DNA of 64,000 nt from an uncultured Winogradskyella sp. (GTDB lineage: Bacteria > Bacteroidota > Bacteroidia > Flavobacteriales > Flavobacteriaceae), in contig NZ_CANMJY010000001.1 of the NCBI RefSeq assembly GCF_947498345.1, positions 1 through 64,000 of the forward strand, in the 5' to 3' direction. Of this stretch, positions 27,070 to 36,024 are shown one piece after another. Positions within the stretch are counted from its first letter, which is position 1; every line of letters begins with the position of its first letter. The notes under the pieces were generated by a model, which worked only from the letters and a program-made list of their open reading frames with translations, did not search any database and was not told where the DNA came from. The position numbers and the translations under genes are program-made.

Positions 27070-27264
27070 TTATACGTTTTCAGCGTCTCTTAATCCTTGG
27101 ATATATTGAGCTTTCTGAATTTCTCTTCTTCTCTTAACAGATGGTTTAGTGAAATAACGAGACTCTCTTAAGTTTTGCATAATTTGCACATTACGATGCT
27201 TACGCTTATAACGTTTAAGAGCTCTCTCAATGTTTTCTCCTTCTTTAATTTCGATTTTAATCAT
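27070..27264 (-). CDS. rpsU: 30S ribosomal protein S21
   Basis: 64 residues, very basic, with the family opening MIKIEIKEGENIERALKRYKRK and the RESRYFTKPSVKRRREIQKA helix. It binds near the anti-Shine-Dalgarno end of 16S rRNA. In Bacteroidota S21 and its neighbours help hide that sequence, in keeping with the lack of Shine-Dalgarno sites in this window. It has its own terminator. Confidence 0.97.
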   Translation of the reverse strand: MIKIEIKEGENIERALKRYKRKHRNVQIMQNLRESRYFTKPSVKRRREIQKAQYIQGLRDAENV

Positions 27265-27305
27265 TATCGATATATTTTTTAACTATAATTCTTGTAAATG
27301 GTCGG

Positions 27306-27313
27306 CAAATATA
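27306..27313 (-). promoter_or_regulatory. Possible -7 element of rpsU
   Basis: TATATTTG on the minus strand matches TAnnTTTG and lies 41 nt before the rpsU ATG. No clear -33 TTG is seen. Confidence 0.4.
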
Positions 27314-27340
27314 TGCTAACTATTTGAAAATAAAAAATTA

Positions 27341-28204
27341 TTAGCCTAAATAAGTTTTAAGTATTTTACTCTTGCTTGCGTGTCTTAATCGTCTAATACC
27401 TTTTTCTCTAATTTGACGCACACGTTCTCTTGTTAAATCATAGATGCCACCAATTTCCTCTAAAGTCATAGGTGGCTGATCGCCGATACCAAAGTTTAAA
27501 CGTATAACATCACTTTCTTTTTGAGTTAATGTTTCTAAAGCGCGTTCAATTTCAGTGTTTAATGATGCCTTCATTAAATCTTTATCTGGCCTGGGTGATT
27601 CACTAGCACTAACGACGTCGTAAAGACTAAATGTCTCACCATCTTTTAATGGAGCGTCCATTGATAAATGACGGCCCGAATTTTTCATAGACTGCTTTAC
27701 TTCGCGAACGCTAATGTCTAGTTCTCGAGCAATCTCTTCAGCATTTGGAGGTCTTTGATGTATTTGTTCTAAATGCGAAAACGTTTTGTTAATCTTGTTT
27801 ATGGTGCCTATTTTGTTTAAAGGTAGGCGTACAATACGAGATTGTTCTGCTAATGCTTGCAGAATAGCTTGTCTTATCCACCATACAGCATAGGATATAA
27901 ACTTAAAACCTCTGGTTTCATCAAAACGTTTTGCGGCTTTTACCAAACCAGCATTTCCTTCATTGATTAAATCAGGTAATTTTAAACCTTGATTTTGATA
28001 TTGTTTAGCCACAGAAACAACAAACCTTAAATTAGCTGTTGTTAATTTGTCTAAAGCTTGTTGATCACCATTTTTTATGCGCTGTGCTAATTCAACTTCT
28101 TCATCTGCAGTAATCAACGGAATTTTACTTATATCTTGTAGATATTTGTCTAAAGATTTATCTTCTCTGTTGGTTACTTGCTTGGTGATTTTTAACTGCC
28201 TCAT
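27341..28204 (-). CDS. rpoD: RpoD-type primary sigma factor (short Bacteroidota form)
   Basis: 287 residues. Regions 1.2 to 4.2 are present but the long N-terminal region 1.1 of the E. coli protein is missing, as is usual in Bacteroidota. Core motifs are [19 protein letters not shown] (2.2), [13 protein letters not shown] (2.3-2.4), SRIVRLPLN (3.0), and the C-terminal helix-turn-helix [19 protein letters not shown] (4.2). It recognises the -33 TTG / -7 TAnnTTTG promoters of this phylum, several of which are seen in this window. Confidence 0.95.
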   Translation of the reverse strand: MRQLKITKQVTNREDKSLDKYLQDISKIPLITADEEVELAQRIKNGDQQALDKLTTANLRFVVSVAKQYQNQGLKLPDLINEGNAGLVKAAKRFDETRGFKFISYAVWWIRQAILQALAEQSRIVRLPLNKIGTINKINKTFSHLEQIHQRPPNAEEIARELDISVREVKQSMKNSGRHLSMDAPLKDGETFSLYDVVSASESPRPDKDLMKASLNTEIERALETLTQKESDVIRLNFGIGDQPPMTLEEIGGIYDLTRERVRQIREKGIRRLRHASKSKILKTYLG

Positions 28205-28316
28205 GTAGTCATTTTAAAATTAGTGAACCTACATTATAATGGAATAATTAACAATTCCAAAAAAATGACTAATTATTAACAGAAATTGGGAAAAATATAT
28301 AGTATTAAGGTAAAAA

Positions 28317-30974
28317 CTATTCGTTTTTGGTTGAATCTTTAGCTTGTTTATCCTTTTTCTTTTTACTTCCTCCGAGAAGTCCCCCTAAAACAGAGTTTAC
28401 TCCTTCCTTGATGGTGTCTTTGGGATCTTTCTTTGTGTTGTCTGTTTTAGTCGTTGTTGAATCTGCCTTTTTATTATTAGAGTTTCCCCCTAAAACATCG
28501 CCTAGTATGTTATTGATTTTATCTTTGCCTTGTCCTAATATTTTTTGTTTTTGAATTTCAACAAGCTGTTTGGTTAAATTAGAAACACCACTTGCTAAAT
28601 CTGTTGAAATATTAGGGCTGGAAAAACTCCCATTAATATTAGCAGTGACAGGAATTGAAATATTATCAACTTCTGGATCATTAATTTTTCCTATTAAACG
28701 GTTGACTTCACTACCTAAATACTTGGCTGGCACTTGAAAAACAACATCATATTGCATGTTGTTTGTAAAAGTGTGCTTACCTGAAATCTCAATAGGAATA
28801 TCTTTATACTTAACAGTAAAAGGTTTTAGGGAAACCTGTCCATTTTCAAAACTTAGTTTAGTTTTAATATCCTTTTGAAGTTCTTTAAAATCAATAAAGT
28901 TCAGTTTGCTGTCTAGTCCAGCGAGTAATGGGCTTTTAGATACATCGATATTAGAGGTCAATACTTCTGCTAAAGCATTACCAGAAATTGTACTTAAGTC
29001 TGGGGAAAAGTTTTCATCTAATAAACCACTTACATCTATGGTAGAATTTAATTTTCCTTGCACAACCTTTGCAATTGGTGCTAATGCTTTTAACATTTCT
29101 AAACCTTTGAAGGATTGCGAAATATCAAACTGTTGCATAGCTAATTGCATATCAAACTTTGGTTTTGCTTCTTTTGTAGAAACATTACCAGAAATACCTA
29201 ATTGTCCATTAAACAAATCCGTTGTCATGTTTTTGAGGTTTGCGTTTTGGTCTTTAATGCGTAGTTTACCTTTTACATTCTTTAAATTAAGGTTATCATA
29301 AATAACTGTATTAGCATTTGCAGTAATAGTACAGTCTAAAAAATCTGGGATCTTAAGTGATTCATCATCAGAGGTTGTCTTATTAGATGCTTCTGTTGCA
29401 GATTCGTCTTCAACCATAAAATCAGAAATAGCAAATGTATTAGAATTGACTGTGAAATTTCCCTGAAGCTTTTTGTCACTCAAAAGAAAGCCTAATAAAT
29501 TATTAATGGTTCCTGTTGCAGAAAAATCACTTTTACCTGTTAAGGCATCAAAACTATTTAGGCTTACTAAACCAGGTTTAAGAGTTAGCTCTGCTTTATT
29601 AATTTGAATAGGGTTTACAATATCTTTAGAAGAAAAAATGAAGTCCGTTATCGAAACACTTCCATTATTTTTAATACGTTGGTAAGCATTGGTTTCAATA
29701 GCATTCATATCAAAGGCCGTATTCAACTTTCCTTTAAGAATTCCGCTAAGTTGATTTTCTAATTCAATAGGATAGGCTTTGGTAATATTAGCTAAGTTTA
29801 AAACACCATCTAAGTTGGCGTTTACTAACATATTACCAGTAAGGTCTTTAATATGTGCTTCAGATTTAAAAACATCCTGGTCAATTTTAAAATCTAATTT
29901 ATTGATGTCTACATAAGTGTCATCAACATTACCTGACGTATTTTTAATAGAAGCATCAATCATAATATTATCCACACTTTTTGGTAAGTCAGGATATTTA
30001 AAAGACGCATTATTAGAACGCATATTAATATCTAAAGTCGGAATTGTTTCTTCTGAAACTAAACCTTTTATCAAGCCATTAACGGTGAAGTTTCCTGTGG
30101 TATTTACATTCTCTATATTTTTTGTGTATTCCTTCGGAATTACAGCTAAGAAATCTTTAAAAGAAGATTCAGGATTTTTAAAAGAGATATCAATTTGCTG
30201 ACCTTCTTCAACCATTTGAACAAACCCTTGAAACTCTAACGGTAAAGCATTTATAAAACCTTTATTTTCTTTAAACGTATATTTTTCCTGCTCTAAATCC
30301 ATACCTATTAGAGCATCAAGTTTAATAATATTGTTGCTTAGGTATTCAGTGCTATCAATAGACATACTTATTCTTGCTTCAGTATTTGTGTCTAATTCAG
30401 ATTGCTCTCCAGAGAAAATACCTTTACCATTATGATTAATTTCTGTGGCATAAATACTGGTATTAGAACCTTCATCTATATAGGTAAAGGCACTATTGTT
30501 GAGCTCGTAATTTTCTATATCAAAACTAAAACCAGAAGATGTAGAATCAGAAACTGTTTCTGTGCCTTCACCTTCTTTTACAATATCATAATTTGTAGTT
30601 CCGTTTTTGTTTGTTTTTAGAGTAAGAAGCAATTCATCTGCTATGATTTCATTTACAGTAAGTGGTTCTTCTGTCCCTTTAAATAATTCACCAATTGGCA
30701 TTTCAAAGGATAAAGATTTAGCTGTTGCTAGAGTTTCATCCTTAAAAGGTGCTCTGTTGGTAATTTTTAAATTTTCAACATTGACTTCAGCACTTGGAAA
30801 ACTGCTTATTAAGCTTAGGCTAATATCATCAAAACTTAAATCTGCATCTAAATTTTCATCGGCATAATTTTGAACGATAGCATCTATTTTAGATTCTAAA
30901 ACGAATGGAATTGCAATAAGGATTGCAATAAAAAGGAGTAAGATGATTCCTATAATTTTGAAAATTTTTTTCAT
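28317..30974 (-). CDS. AsmA-like family protein
   Basis: 885 residues. An N-terminal membrane anchor (IIGIILLLFIAILIAIPFVLE) is followed by a long beta-rich region with AsmA features: DISLSLISSFPSAEVNVENLKI near the start, and many strands with FN-G-L-I spacing. The C-terminal end is low-complexity and charged (KKADSTTTKTDNTKKDPKDT; SKKKKDKQAKDSTKNE). AsmA-like proteins form periplasmic grooves thought to bridge inner and outer membranes for lipid traffic. The TamB-type C-terminal domain is not recognised. Confidence 0.9.
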   Translation of the reverse strand: MKKIFKIIGIILLLFIAILIAIPFVLESKIDAIVQNYADENLDADLSFDDISLSLISSFPSAEVNVENLKITNRAPFKDETLATAKSLSFEMPIGELFKGTEEPLTVNEIIADELLLTLKTNKNGTTNYDIVKEGEGTETVSDSTSSGFSFDIENYELNNSAFTYIDEGSNTSIYATEINHNGKGIFSGEQSELDTNTEARISMSIDSTEYLSNNIIKLDALIGMDLEQEKYTFKENKGFINALPLEFQGFVQMVEEGQQIDISFKNPESSFKDFLAVIPKEYTKNIENVNTTGNFTVNGLIKGLVSEETIPTLDINMRSNNASFKYPDLPKSVDNIMIDASIKNTSGNVDDTYVDINKLDFKIDQDVFKSEAHIKDLTGNMLVNANLDGVLNLANITKAYPIELENQLSGILKGKLNTAFDMNAIETNAYQRIKNNGSVSITDFIFSSKDIVNPIQINKAELTLKPGLVSLNSFDALTGKSDFSATGTINNLLGFLLSDKKLQGNFTVNSNTFAISDFMVEDESATEASNKTTSDDESLKIPDFLDCTITANANTVIYDNLNLKNVKGKLRIKDQNANLKNMTTDLFNGQLGISGNVSTKEAKPKFDMQLAMQQFDISQSFKGLEMLKALAPIAKVVQGKLNSTIDVSGLLDENFSPDLSTISGNALAEVLTSNIDVSKSPLLAGLDSKLNFIDFKELQKDIKTKLSFENGQVSLKPFTVKYKDIPIEISGKHTFTNNMQYDVVFQVPAKYLGSEVNRLIGKINDPEVDNISIPVTANINGSFSSPNISTDLASGVSNLTKQLVEIQKQKILGQGKDKINNILGDVLGGNSNNKKADSTTTKTDNTKKDPKDTIKEGVNSVLGGLLGGSKKKKDKQAKDSTKNE

Positions 30975-31082
30975 AACAAGTTCTTGTGGTTTTAGAAAGG
31001 GGTTTAAATATAATACGTAAAGTTCTATATTATAGTTGTTTTGTTAAGAAACTTTAGCAAGATTTTAATGATTTAGTAACAA

Positions 31083-31787
31083 TTAGAGTAACTCAATTTC
31101 CTCATTCACTTTAAGTTTAAAGCGTCTTCTAAACAGATATACACCTAAATAAAGAAAAGGTGTGTCTAATGCTGCTATAAGCACTTTAAACAAAAAACCA
31201 GCAGCAAGTAAGCCTAAAAATTTATCCCATTCAATTTTTCCAAAACTGCAAAGTAGTATTAGTACAGTTGCGGTATCGACAAACTGAGAAAGAAATGTAG
31301 AAAAGTTATTGCGCAACCATAAATGTTTGCCTTTAGTGAGGCGTTTCCAGAAATGATAGATCTGTATATCCACAAATTGAGCTAATAAATAAGCCATCAT
31401 ACTTGCGAATACGGCTATAGCTGTACTTCCAAAGACAGTAGAAAACATAGCATCTTGTACAGGTGACCATGTGGTTGCTGGTACAGTATTAGCTGTATAT
31501 ATGATTAACATTGAAAAAAAAGAGGCAAATATGCCTATAACCACCATGTCATTAGCTCTTTTCTTACCATAAATTTCACTAATTAAATCGGTAATTAAAA
31601 AGGTAATAGGATATGGTAAAATGCCGACAGAAATTTCAAAAAGCTTACTTCCAAAAATTTCTACATCAACGGGATACCAATAGAAAAACTTCTGGAAGAT
31701 TAAGTTTGAGACTACTAATGATGTAATAAAAAGCGCACCTAATAAAAGATAAATGCGTTGTGCTAAAAGCTTGTCTTTTAGTTGCAT
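31083..31787 (-). CDS. Queuosine precursor transporter (YhhQ/VUT family)
   Basis: 234 residues with about six membrane helices. Family features are PYPITFLITDLISEIYGKKRANDMV and the loop YHFWKRLTKGKHLWLRNNFSTFLSQFVDT, in which the aromatic/acidic residues are characteristic. It imports a queuosine precursor such as preQ0 or preQ1 for tRNA modification. No other queuosine gene is nearby. The divergent neighbour is the folK-dNK fusion. Confidence 0.9.
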   Translation of the reverse strand: MQLKDKLLAQRIYLLLGALFITSLVVSNLIFQKFFYWYPVDVEIFGSKLFEISVGILPYPITFLITDLISEIYGKKRANDMVVIGIFASFFSMLIIYTANTVPATTWSPVQDAMFSTVFGSTAIAVFASMMAYLLAQFVDIQIYHFWKRLTKGKHLWLRNNFSTFLSQFVDTATVLILLCSFGKIEWDKFLGLLAAGFLFKVLIAALDTPFLYLGVYLFRRRFKLKVNEEIELL

Positions 31788-31858
31788 TAAAAATGGTTAA
31801 TAAATTGTTGTTGTAAAGATAATCTATTAATATTTCTTTTAGTTATTTTGCTAATTCC

Positions 31859-32986
31859 ATGACATTTACTAAAACCGTTTACATAGCATTAGGGAGTAAC
31901 AAAGGCAATAAATTGCAGTATTTGCAATCTGCCGTAGATGCTATTTTTGAGAAAATAGGTTTGGTAAATAAGATTTCTAAAGTATATAAAACACCAGCTT
32001 TAGGTTTTGAAGGCGATGCTTTTTTTAATGCTTGCATAAAGGTAGAAACGGAGTTAAAACCAAAGAAGCTTTTAAAAGCGCTTAAGCAAATAGAAAAAGA
32101 ACTTGGGAGATCTACAAAAAAAACAGATAAGTACGAATCTCGTGAAATCGATTTAGACATTCTATTTTATGACGATGCAGTTATTGAAGAAAAGTCTTTA
32201 ATGATACCACATCCCGAACTTCACAAACGTAAGTTTGTTTTAAAACCTTTACAGGATATCGCAAAAGATTTTGAGCACTGTAAATTGAATAAAGTTGTTT
32301 CTGAACTGCTCAAAGAATGTCAGGATGATTCTGAAATCGAATCGGTTAATATCTGGCTAAAAAACCCCAGGAAGAATTTTGGTTTTAGCGACTACAATTT
32401 TATAGCCATTGAAGGTAATATAGGTGCAGGTAAAACAAGCTTGTCTAAAAAAATAGCCCACGATTTTAATGCCAAACTCATTTTAGAGCGTTTTGCAGAT
32501 AACCCATTCTTGCCTAAATTTTATAAAGAGCCAGAACGTTATGCATTTACACTTGAAATGTCTTTTTTGGCTGATCGGTATCAGCAGATCAGTGATGATT
32601 TATCACAGCTTGATTTGTTTAAGGACTTTATGGTAAGTGACTACGACGTACATAAATCACTTATATTTTCTAAGGTGACTTTGCCCGAAGATGAGTTTAG
32701 ACTCTATCGTAAATTATTTTTTCAGGTATACAAAGATATTGCCAGACCAGATTTGTATGTGTACCTCTACCAAAACACAGAACGTTTACAAGCTAATATT
32801 AAAAAACGTGGTCGCAAATATGAGAAAGAAATACAAGATGAATACCTTGAGAAGATTAACTCGGGTTATCTTAGTTTTTTAAGAAATCAAACAGATTTAA
32901 ACGTAAAAATCATTGATATTTCGGATAAGGATTTTGTAAAAAAGCGTGAGGACTATTTGTGGTTGTTGAGTGAGATAAATTCATAG
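31859..32986 (+). CDS. folK: Bifunctional HPPK (FolK) / deoxynucleoside kinase fusion
   Basis: 375 residues in one frame. Residues 1-160 form FolK: YIALGSNKGNKLQYLQ, the FFNACIKVET strand, RESREIDLDILFYD-type signature and PHPELHKRKFVLKPL. Residues about 175-375 form a deoxynucleoside kinase with P-loop GNIGAGKTS, the ERF and DRY-like (ADRYQQ) substrate motifs and a lid KKRGRKYE. FolK transfers pyrophosphate in folate synthesis; dNK salvages deoxynucleosides. The fusion is known in Bacteroidota. No internal start or frameshift is seen. Confidence 0.93.
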   Translation: MTFTKTVYIALGSNKGNKLQYLQSAVDAIFEKIGLVNKISKVYKTPALGFEGDAFFNACIKVETELKPKKLLKALKQIEKELGRSTKKTDKYESREIDLDILFYDDAVIEEKSLMIPHPELHKRKFVLKPLQDIAKDFEHCKLNKVVSELLKECQDDSEIESVNIWLKNPRKNFGFSDYNFIAIEGNIGAGKTSLSKKIAHDFNAKLILERFADNPFLPKFYKEPERYAFTLEMSFLADRYQQISDDLSQLDLFKDFMVSDYDVHKSLIFSKVTLPEDEFRLYRKLFFQVYKDIARPDLYVYLYQNTERLQANIKKRGRKYEKEIQDEYLEKINSGYLSFLRNQTDLNVKIIDISDKDFVKKREDYLWLLSEINS

Positions 32987-33066
32987 TAATTTAACTTCAA
33001 ATATTCAATTTGCTAAACGAATTATCTTATATTTAAGACAATTAATTTCTTTTAAATCAATCATAT

Positions 33067-34731
33067 ATGAATAATAGATTCTTGTCTTTCGTTATTTTAT
33101 TTTTTTTTACAATTTCGCTTTTAGCACAAAATCCAATTTTTCAATCAAATTTTGGTTTTGATATAGAGATAGTCAATATTATTAATAATAATAATAGAGA
33201 TGACATAAATGGTAGTGATATATCTCCATATGATTGGACGACTACATTAACTGAAAATGCTAAATTCGGGGATTTTGATAATTTTTATATTCAGTATGTC
33301 AATGGTGATTATTCTGAACGTAAGGCAAGTATAGAAGATCCGATTTTCTCTGGTTCACTAAAAAATGTTTTAAAGTTTGATATTATAAGTCCTAATAATG
33401 GAGGCTCAAATGGAAGAATACAAGCAAACTTTAGTAATAATAAGCATGGACTAATCGGTACAGGGTTTAAAACTTTCCATTATTCTGTTAAGTTATTTTT
33501 GCCAAGTTATTTTAATAATTATTTAAACGATTCTTCATACAATAGCAATTTTTTTACGCTTGCAGAGTTTTTTAATGATATTGGTTATAATGCAGTTTAC
33601 CCTAATGACTTTCCATTTAGAATGACAATTAGTTTAAGAAAAGCTTTAGACGAAAATAATATAAACGGGTTTGTATTGACAGTAGAAGGTCAACAACAAT
33701 TTCTTAATGAAGAAACTGGTAATTGGAATGGGAACTGGACAGATTCAGGGGCAACTCTTTGGAATAAAAGCACAAGGCATATCCCTGTGGGTGAGTGGAT
33801 TACATTAAAAGTTTTAATTAAGGAAGGCGATGCTAATAATGGCGCGTTTAAATTAACGGTGTTGGACGCATCTGATGAAACAATTACTTCTTTTGATGTT
33901 GGTAATTATACCCATCATCCGCAGAGTACCAACATAAATGGGATAACTCATATTCAGCCGATGAAATTGTATACATCAGCTAATACAGTTAACAAGTTTA
34001 ATTGTGGTGATATAAATTGTCCAACAAACATTCTTAATCCTCAACCATATAACCCTATTGTTGGTGAAGGTATTGAGGTGTACTGGGATGATTTTATTAT
34101 TTATAATGATTCTGAGTTGAGAGAAAAACTGATTAAGTTGGTCGAAGATGACTGTTCTAATGGTATAGATGCGAATGATATGACCCTTTCTGTGCCAAAT
34201 ATAGTAACCGCAAATAGTGATAATAGTAATTGGCAATATCATTTTAGATTTAAAAATATAACAGATACTAATAATGCAGATATTTTAATAGTATCTAATC
34301 AACCTACTATAGATTTAATGGACTACCTTGATGAACCTTTCATAGGTTCTCACGAATATAGGTTATATGTAAAAGTGAAAAATCATCCATACTTTAAATA
34401 CTATGGAATAGGTGTTGATAATTATTGTACTATTATTTACCCTTCGTTTTCTGGAGGAAGAAACACTGTTAATAATAAATTAGAAGTCAATTCAGAGATG
34501 TCTATCTATCCAAACCCTGTTAAAGACATATTAAATATTAATCTTGGTTATGAGACTAAAGCTAACAGTTTTGAGATATTTAACATCCATGGATTACTTT
34601 TAAATTATAAAGAAAATATAGTCGGTACTAATTTTGAGGTTAGTATATCTAACTTATCTAAAGGGGTTTATTTTATTAGAGTTACTGATGAGAATGGAAG
34701 TCAAAAAACAAGAAAGTTTATTAAGGACTAA
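33067..34731 (+). CDS. T9SS type A-sorted secreted protein, possible jelly-roll polysaccharide-active domain
   Basis: 554 residues. Signal peptide (to LLAQ), then a domain of about 300 residues with an edge-on beta-sandwich look (GFKTFHYSVKLFLPSYF, FPFRMTISLRK, GEWITLKVLIKEG, GIEVYWDDFIIYND). This resembles concanavalin-like lyase or lectin folds but I cannot assign a family. A middle region (370-460) is Ig- or fibronectin-like. The C-terminus is a T9SS type A sorting domain (MSIYPNPVKDILNINLG ... GVYFIRVTDENG). It is followed without a gap by the convergent methyltransferase gene. Confidence 0.8.
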   Translation: MNNRFLSFVILFFFTISLLAQNPIFQSNFGFDIEIVNIINNNNRDDINGSDISPYDWTTTLTENAKFGDFDNFYIQYVNGDYSERKASIEDPIFSGSLKNVLKFDIISPNNGGSNGRIQANFSNNKHGLIGTGFKTFHYSVKLFLPSYFNNYLNDSSYNSNFFTLAEFFNDIGYNAVYPNDFPFRMTISLRKALDENNINGFVLTVEGQQQFLNEETGNWNGNWTDSGATLWNKSTRHIPVGEWITLKVLIKEGDANNGAFKLTVLDASDETITSFDVGNYTHHPQSTNINGITHIQPMKLYTSANTVNKFNCGDINCPTNILNPQPYNPIVGEGIEVYWDDFIIYNDSELREKLIKLVEDDCSNGIDANDMTLSVPNIVTANSDNSNWQYHFRFKNITDTNNADILIVSNQPTIDLMDYLDEPFIGSHEYRLYVKVKNHPYFKYYGIGVDNYCTIIYPSFSGGRNTVNNKLEVNSEMSIYPNPVKDILNINLGYETKANSFEIFNIHGLLLNYKENIVGTNFEVSISNLSKGVYFIRVTDENGSQKTRKFIKD

Positions 34732-35388
34732 TTAAAGGGTATACAAAGTAGTTCTGATTTTTCCTTTGTTATTTTTTAAAATCACCTCATTAAGTAGCTG
34801 CTCTTCTTTTATATTTAAACTAAAAGGCTCAGCTAATAAATCAACTCCGCTATTTTGTTTTAGTCGTATACCTTGACTTGCAATTTTATCCTTATTAGGA
34901 ACAAAATCTCCAGCAGGAAGATGTTCAGTTAGTATGATGTATCTATAGCTTGAAAGTTTATGGGTAATGCTTTTGATTTCAGTATTCGATAAATGCTGAA
35001 GCACTTGTCTTAAAATAACACAATCTGCTTTCGGTAATTCATCTTTTGAAATATCCAAGCACTGAAATTCTAAATTTTCAAGTTGGAATAAAACTCTATT
35101 TCTTTCAATTAATGATTCTACGATATCAATACCAAAATAATATTTGGTGTCTTCTACAAGGTATTTTCCAATATTAAAATCACCACAACCAAAATCACAA
35201 ACTGTTAATTCATTGTTTTTAGATTTTAAGAAACCTGAAACAACCTCTATATAAGGTTTTGTAATTTCTGGATTGTGTGAGCCTTCACCAGAATAGAAAT
35301 CAGAATCTTTTCCTCCCCAAAGATGTTTATCGTAAATCTGCTGCATCACAGCTTTAGTTGGCCAAGGTGTTTTAGATTTCTTAGACAT
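34732..35388 (-). CDS. Class I SAM-dependent methyltransferase
   Basis: 218 residues. The SAM-binding motif I is DFGCGDFNIGKYL, followed by the acidic end of strand 2 (YFGIDIVES) and the motif IV-like CVILRQVLQHLSN. Substrate unknown. Its stop is directly next to the stop of the T9SS cargo gene (convergent, zero gap). Its 5' end overlaps the RNA methyltransferase gene by 8 bp, so the two minus-strand genes are coupled. Confidence 0.88.
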   Translation of the reverse strand: MSKKSKTPWPTKAVMQQIYDKHLWGGKDSDFYSGEGSHNPEITKPYIEVVSGFLKSKNNELTVCDFGCGDFNIGKYLVEDTKYYFGIDIVESLIERNRVLFQLENLEFQCLDISKDELPKADCVILRQVLQHLSNTEIKSITHKLSSYRYIILTEHLPAGDFVPNKDKIASQGIRLKQNSGVDLLAEPFSLNIKEEQLLNEVILKNNKGKIRTTLYTL

Positions 35389-35914
35389 TTTTTAATTTTG
35401 AAAACACATCCCAAATCACAACACCACAGCTTACCGAAATATTCAACGAATGTTTGGTGCCATATTGTGGAATTTCAATAACCACATCACTCACATCGAC
35501 TATGTCTTGAGCCACACCTTTAACTTCATTGCCAAATACAAAGGCATATTTAGTATTGGGCTGAGGTTTAAAATCGTTTAACATAGTCGCATGTTCAGCT
35601 TGTTCAATGGAGCAGATGTTTACACCTTCAGCTTTTAATTTTGTAATAACTTCAAGTGTGTTTTCATGGTATTCCCAATCTACAGTTTCTGTACTACCAA
35701 GAGCAGTTTTTCGTATGTCATTATGTGGTGGTTGGGCTGTAATACCGCAGAGGTAAATCTTTTCGATTAAAAAAGCATCACTCGTTCTAAATACAGAACC
35801 AATATTGTTTAAGCTTCTAATATTATCAAGAACAATAATAATTGGTGACTTTTTAGCTTGTTTAAATTCTGAGACCTCTAAACGGTTTAATTCACTGTTT
35901 TTTAGTTTTCGCAT
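35381..35914 (-). CDS. SpoU/TrmH-family RNA 2'-O-methyltransferase
   Basis: 177 residues with the three knot-fold motifs: NIRSLNNIGSVFRTSDAF (motif 1), FGNEVKGV (motif 2), and IPQYGTKHSLNISVSCGVVIWD (motif 3). These are diagnostic of the SPOUT class. It methylates a ribose in tRNA or rRNA; the position cannot be decided here. Overlaps the SAM methyltransferase gene by 8 bp and diverges from mutS. Confidence 0.93.
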   Translation of the reverse strand: MRKLKNSELNRLEVSEFKQAKKSPIIIVLDNIRSLNNIGSVFRTSDAFLIEKIYLCGITAQPPHNDIRKTALGSTETVDWEYHENTLEVITKLKAEGVNICSIEQAEHATMLNDFKPQPNTKYAFVFGNEVKGVAQDIVDVSDVVIEIPQYGTKHSLNISVSCGVVIWDVFSKLKNV

Positions 35915-36024
35915 GTTGAAATCTTAGTCTTTTTGTAGATAACTTCTGTTATAATCACTTTATATAACAAGGCTATTTAGCTAAATTAGCACTCTTACAT
36001 TTTTAACAAAAATACGTAAATCTC

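Noticed and set aside
33100-33118. TTTTTTTTTACAATTTCG, resembling the ACAATT box
   Set aside because: It encodes FFFTI within the signal peptide of the T9SS cargo, so it is explained by coding; a similar case is at 40051-40067 in the subtilase signal peptide.
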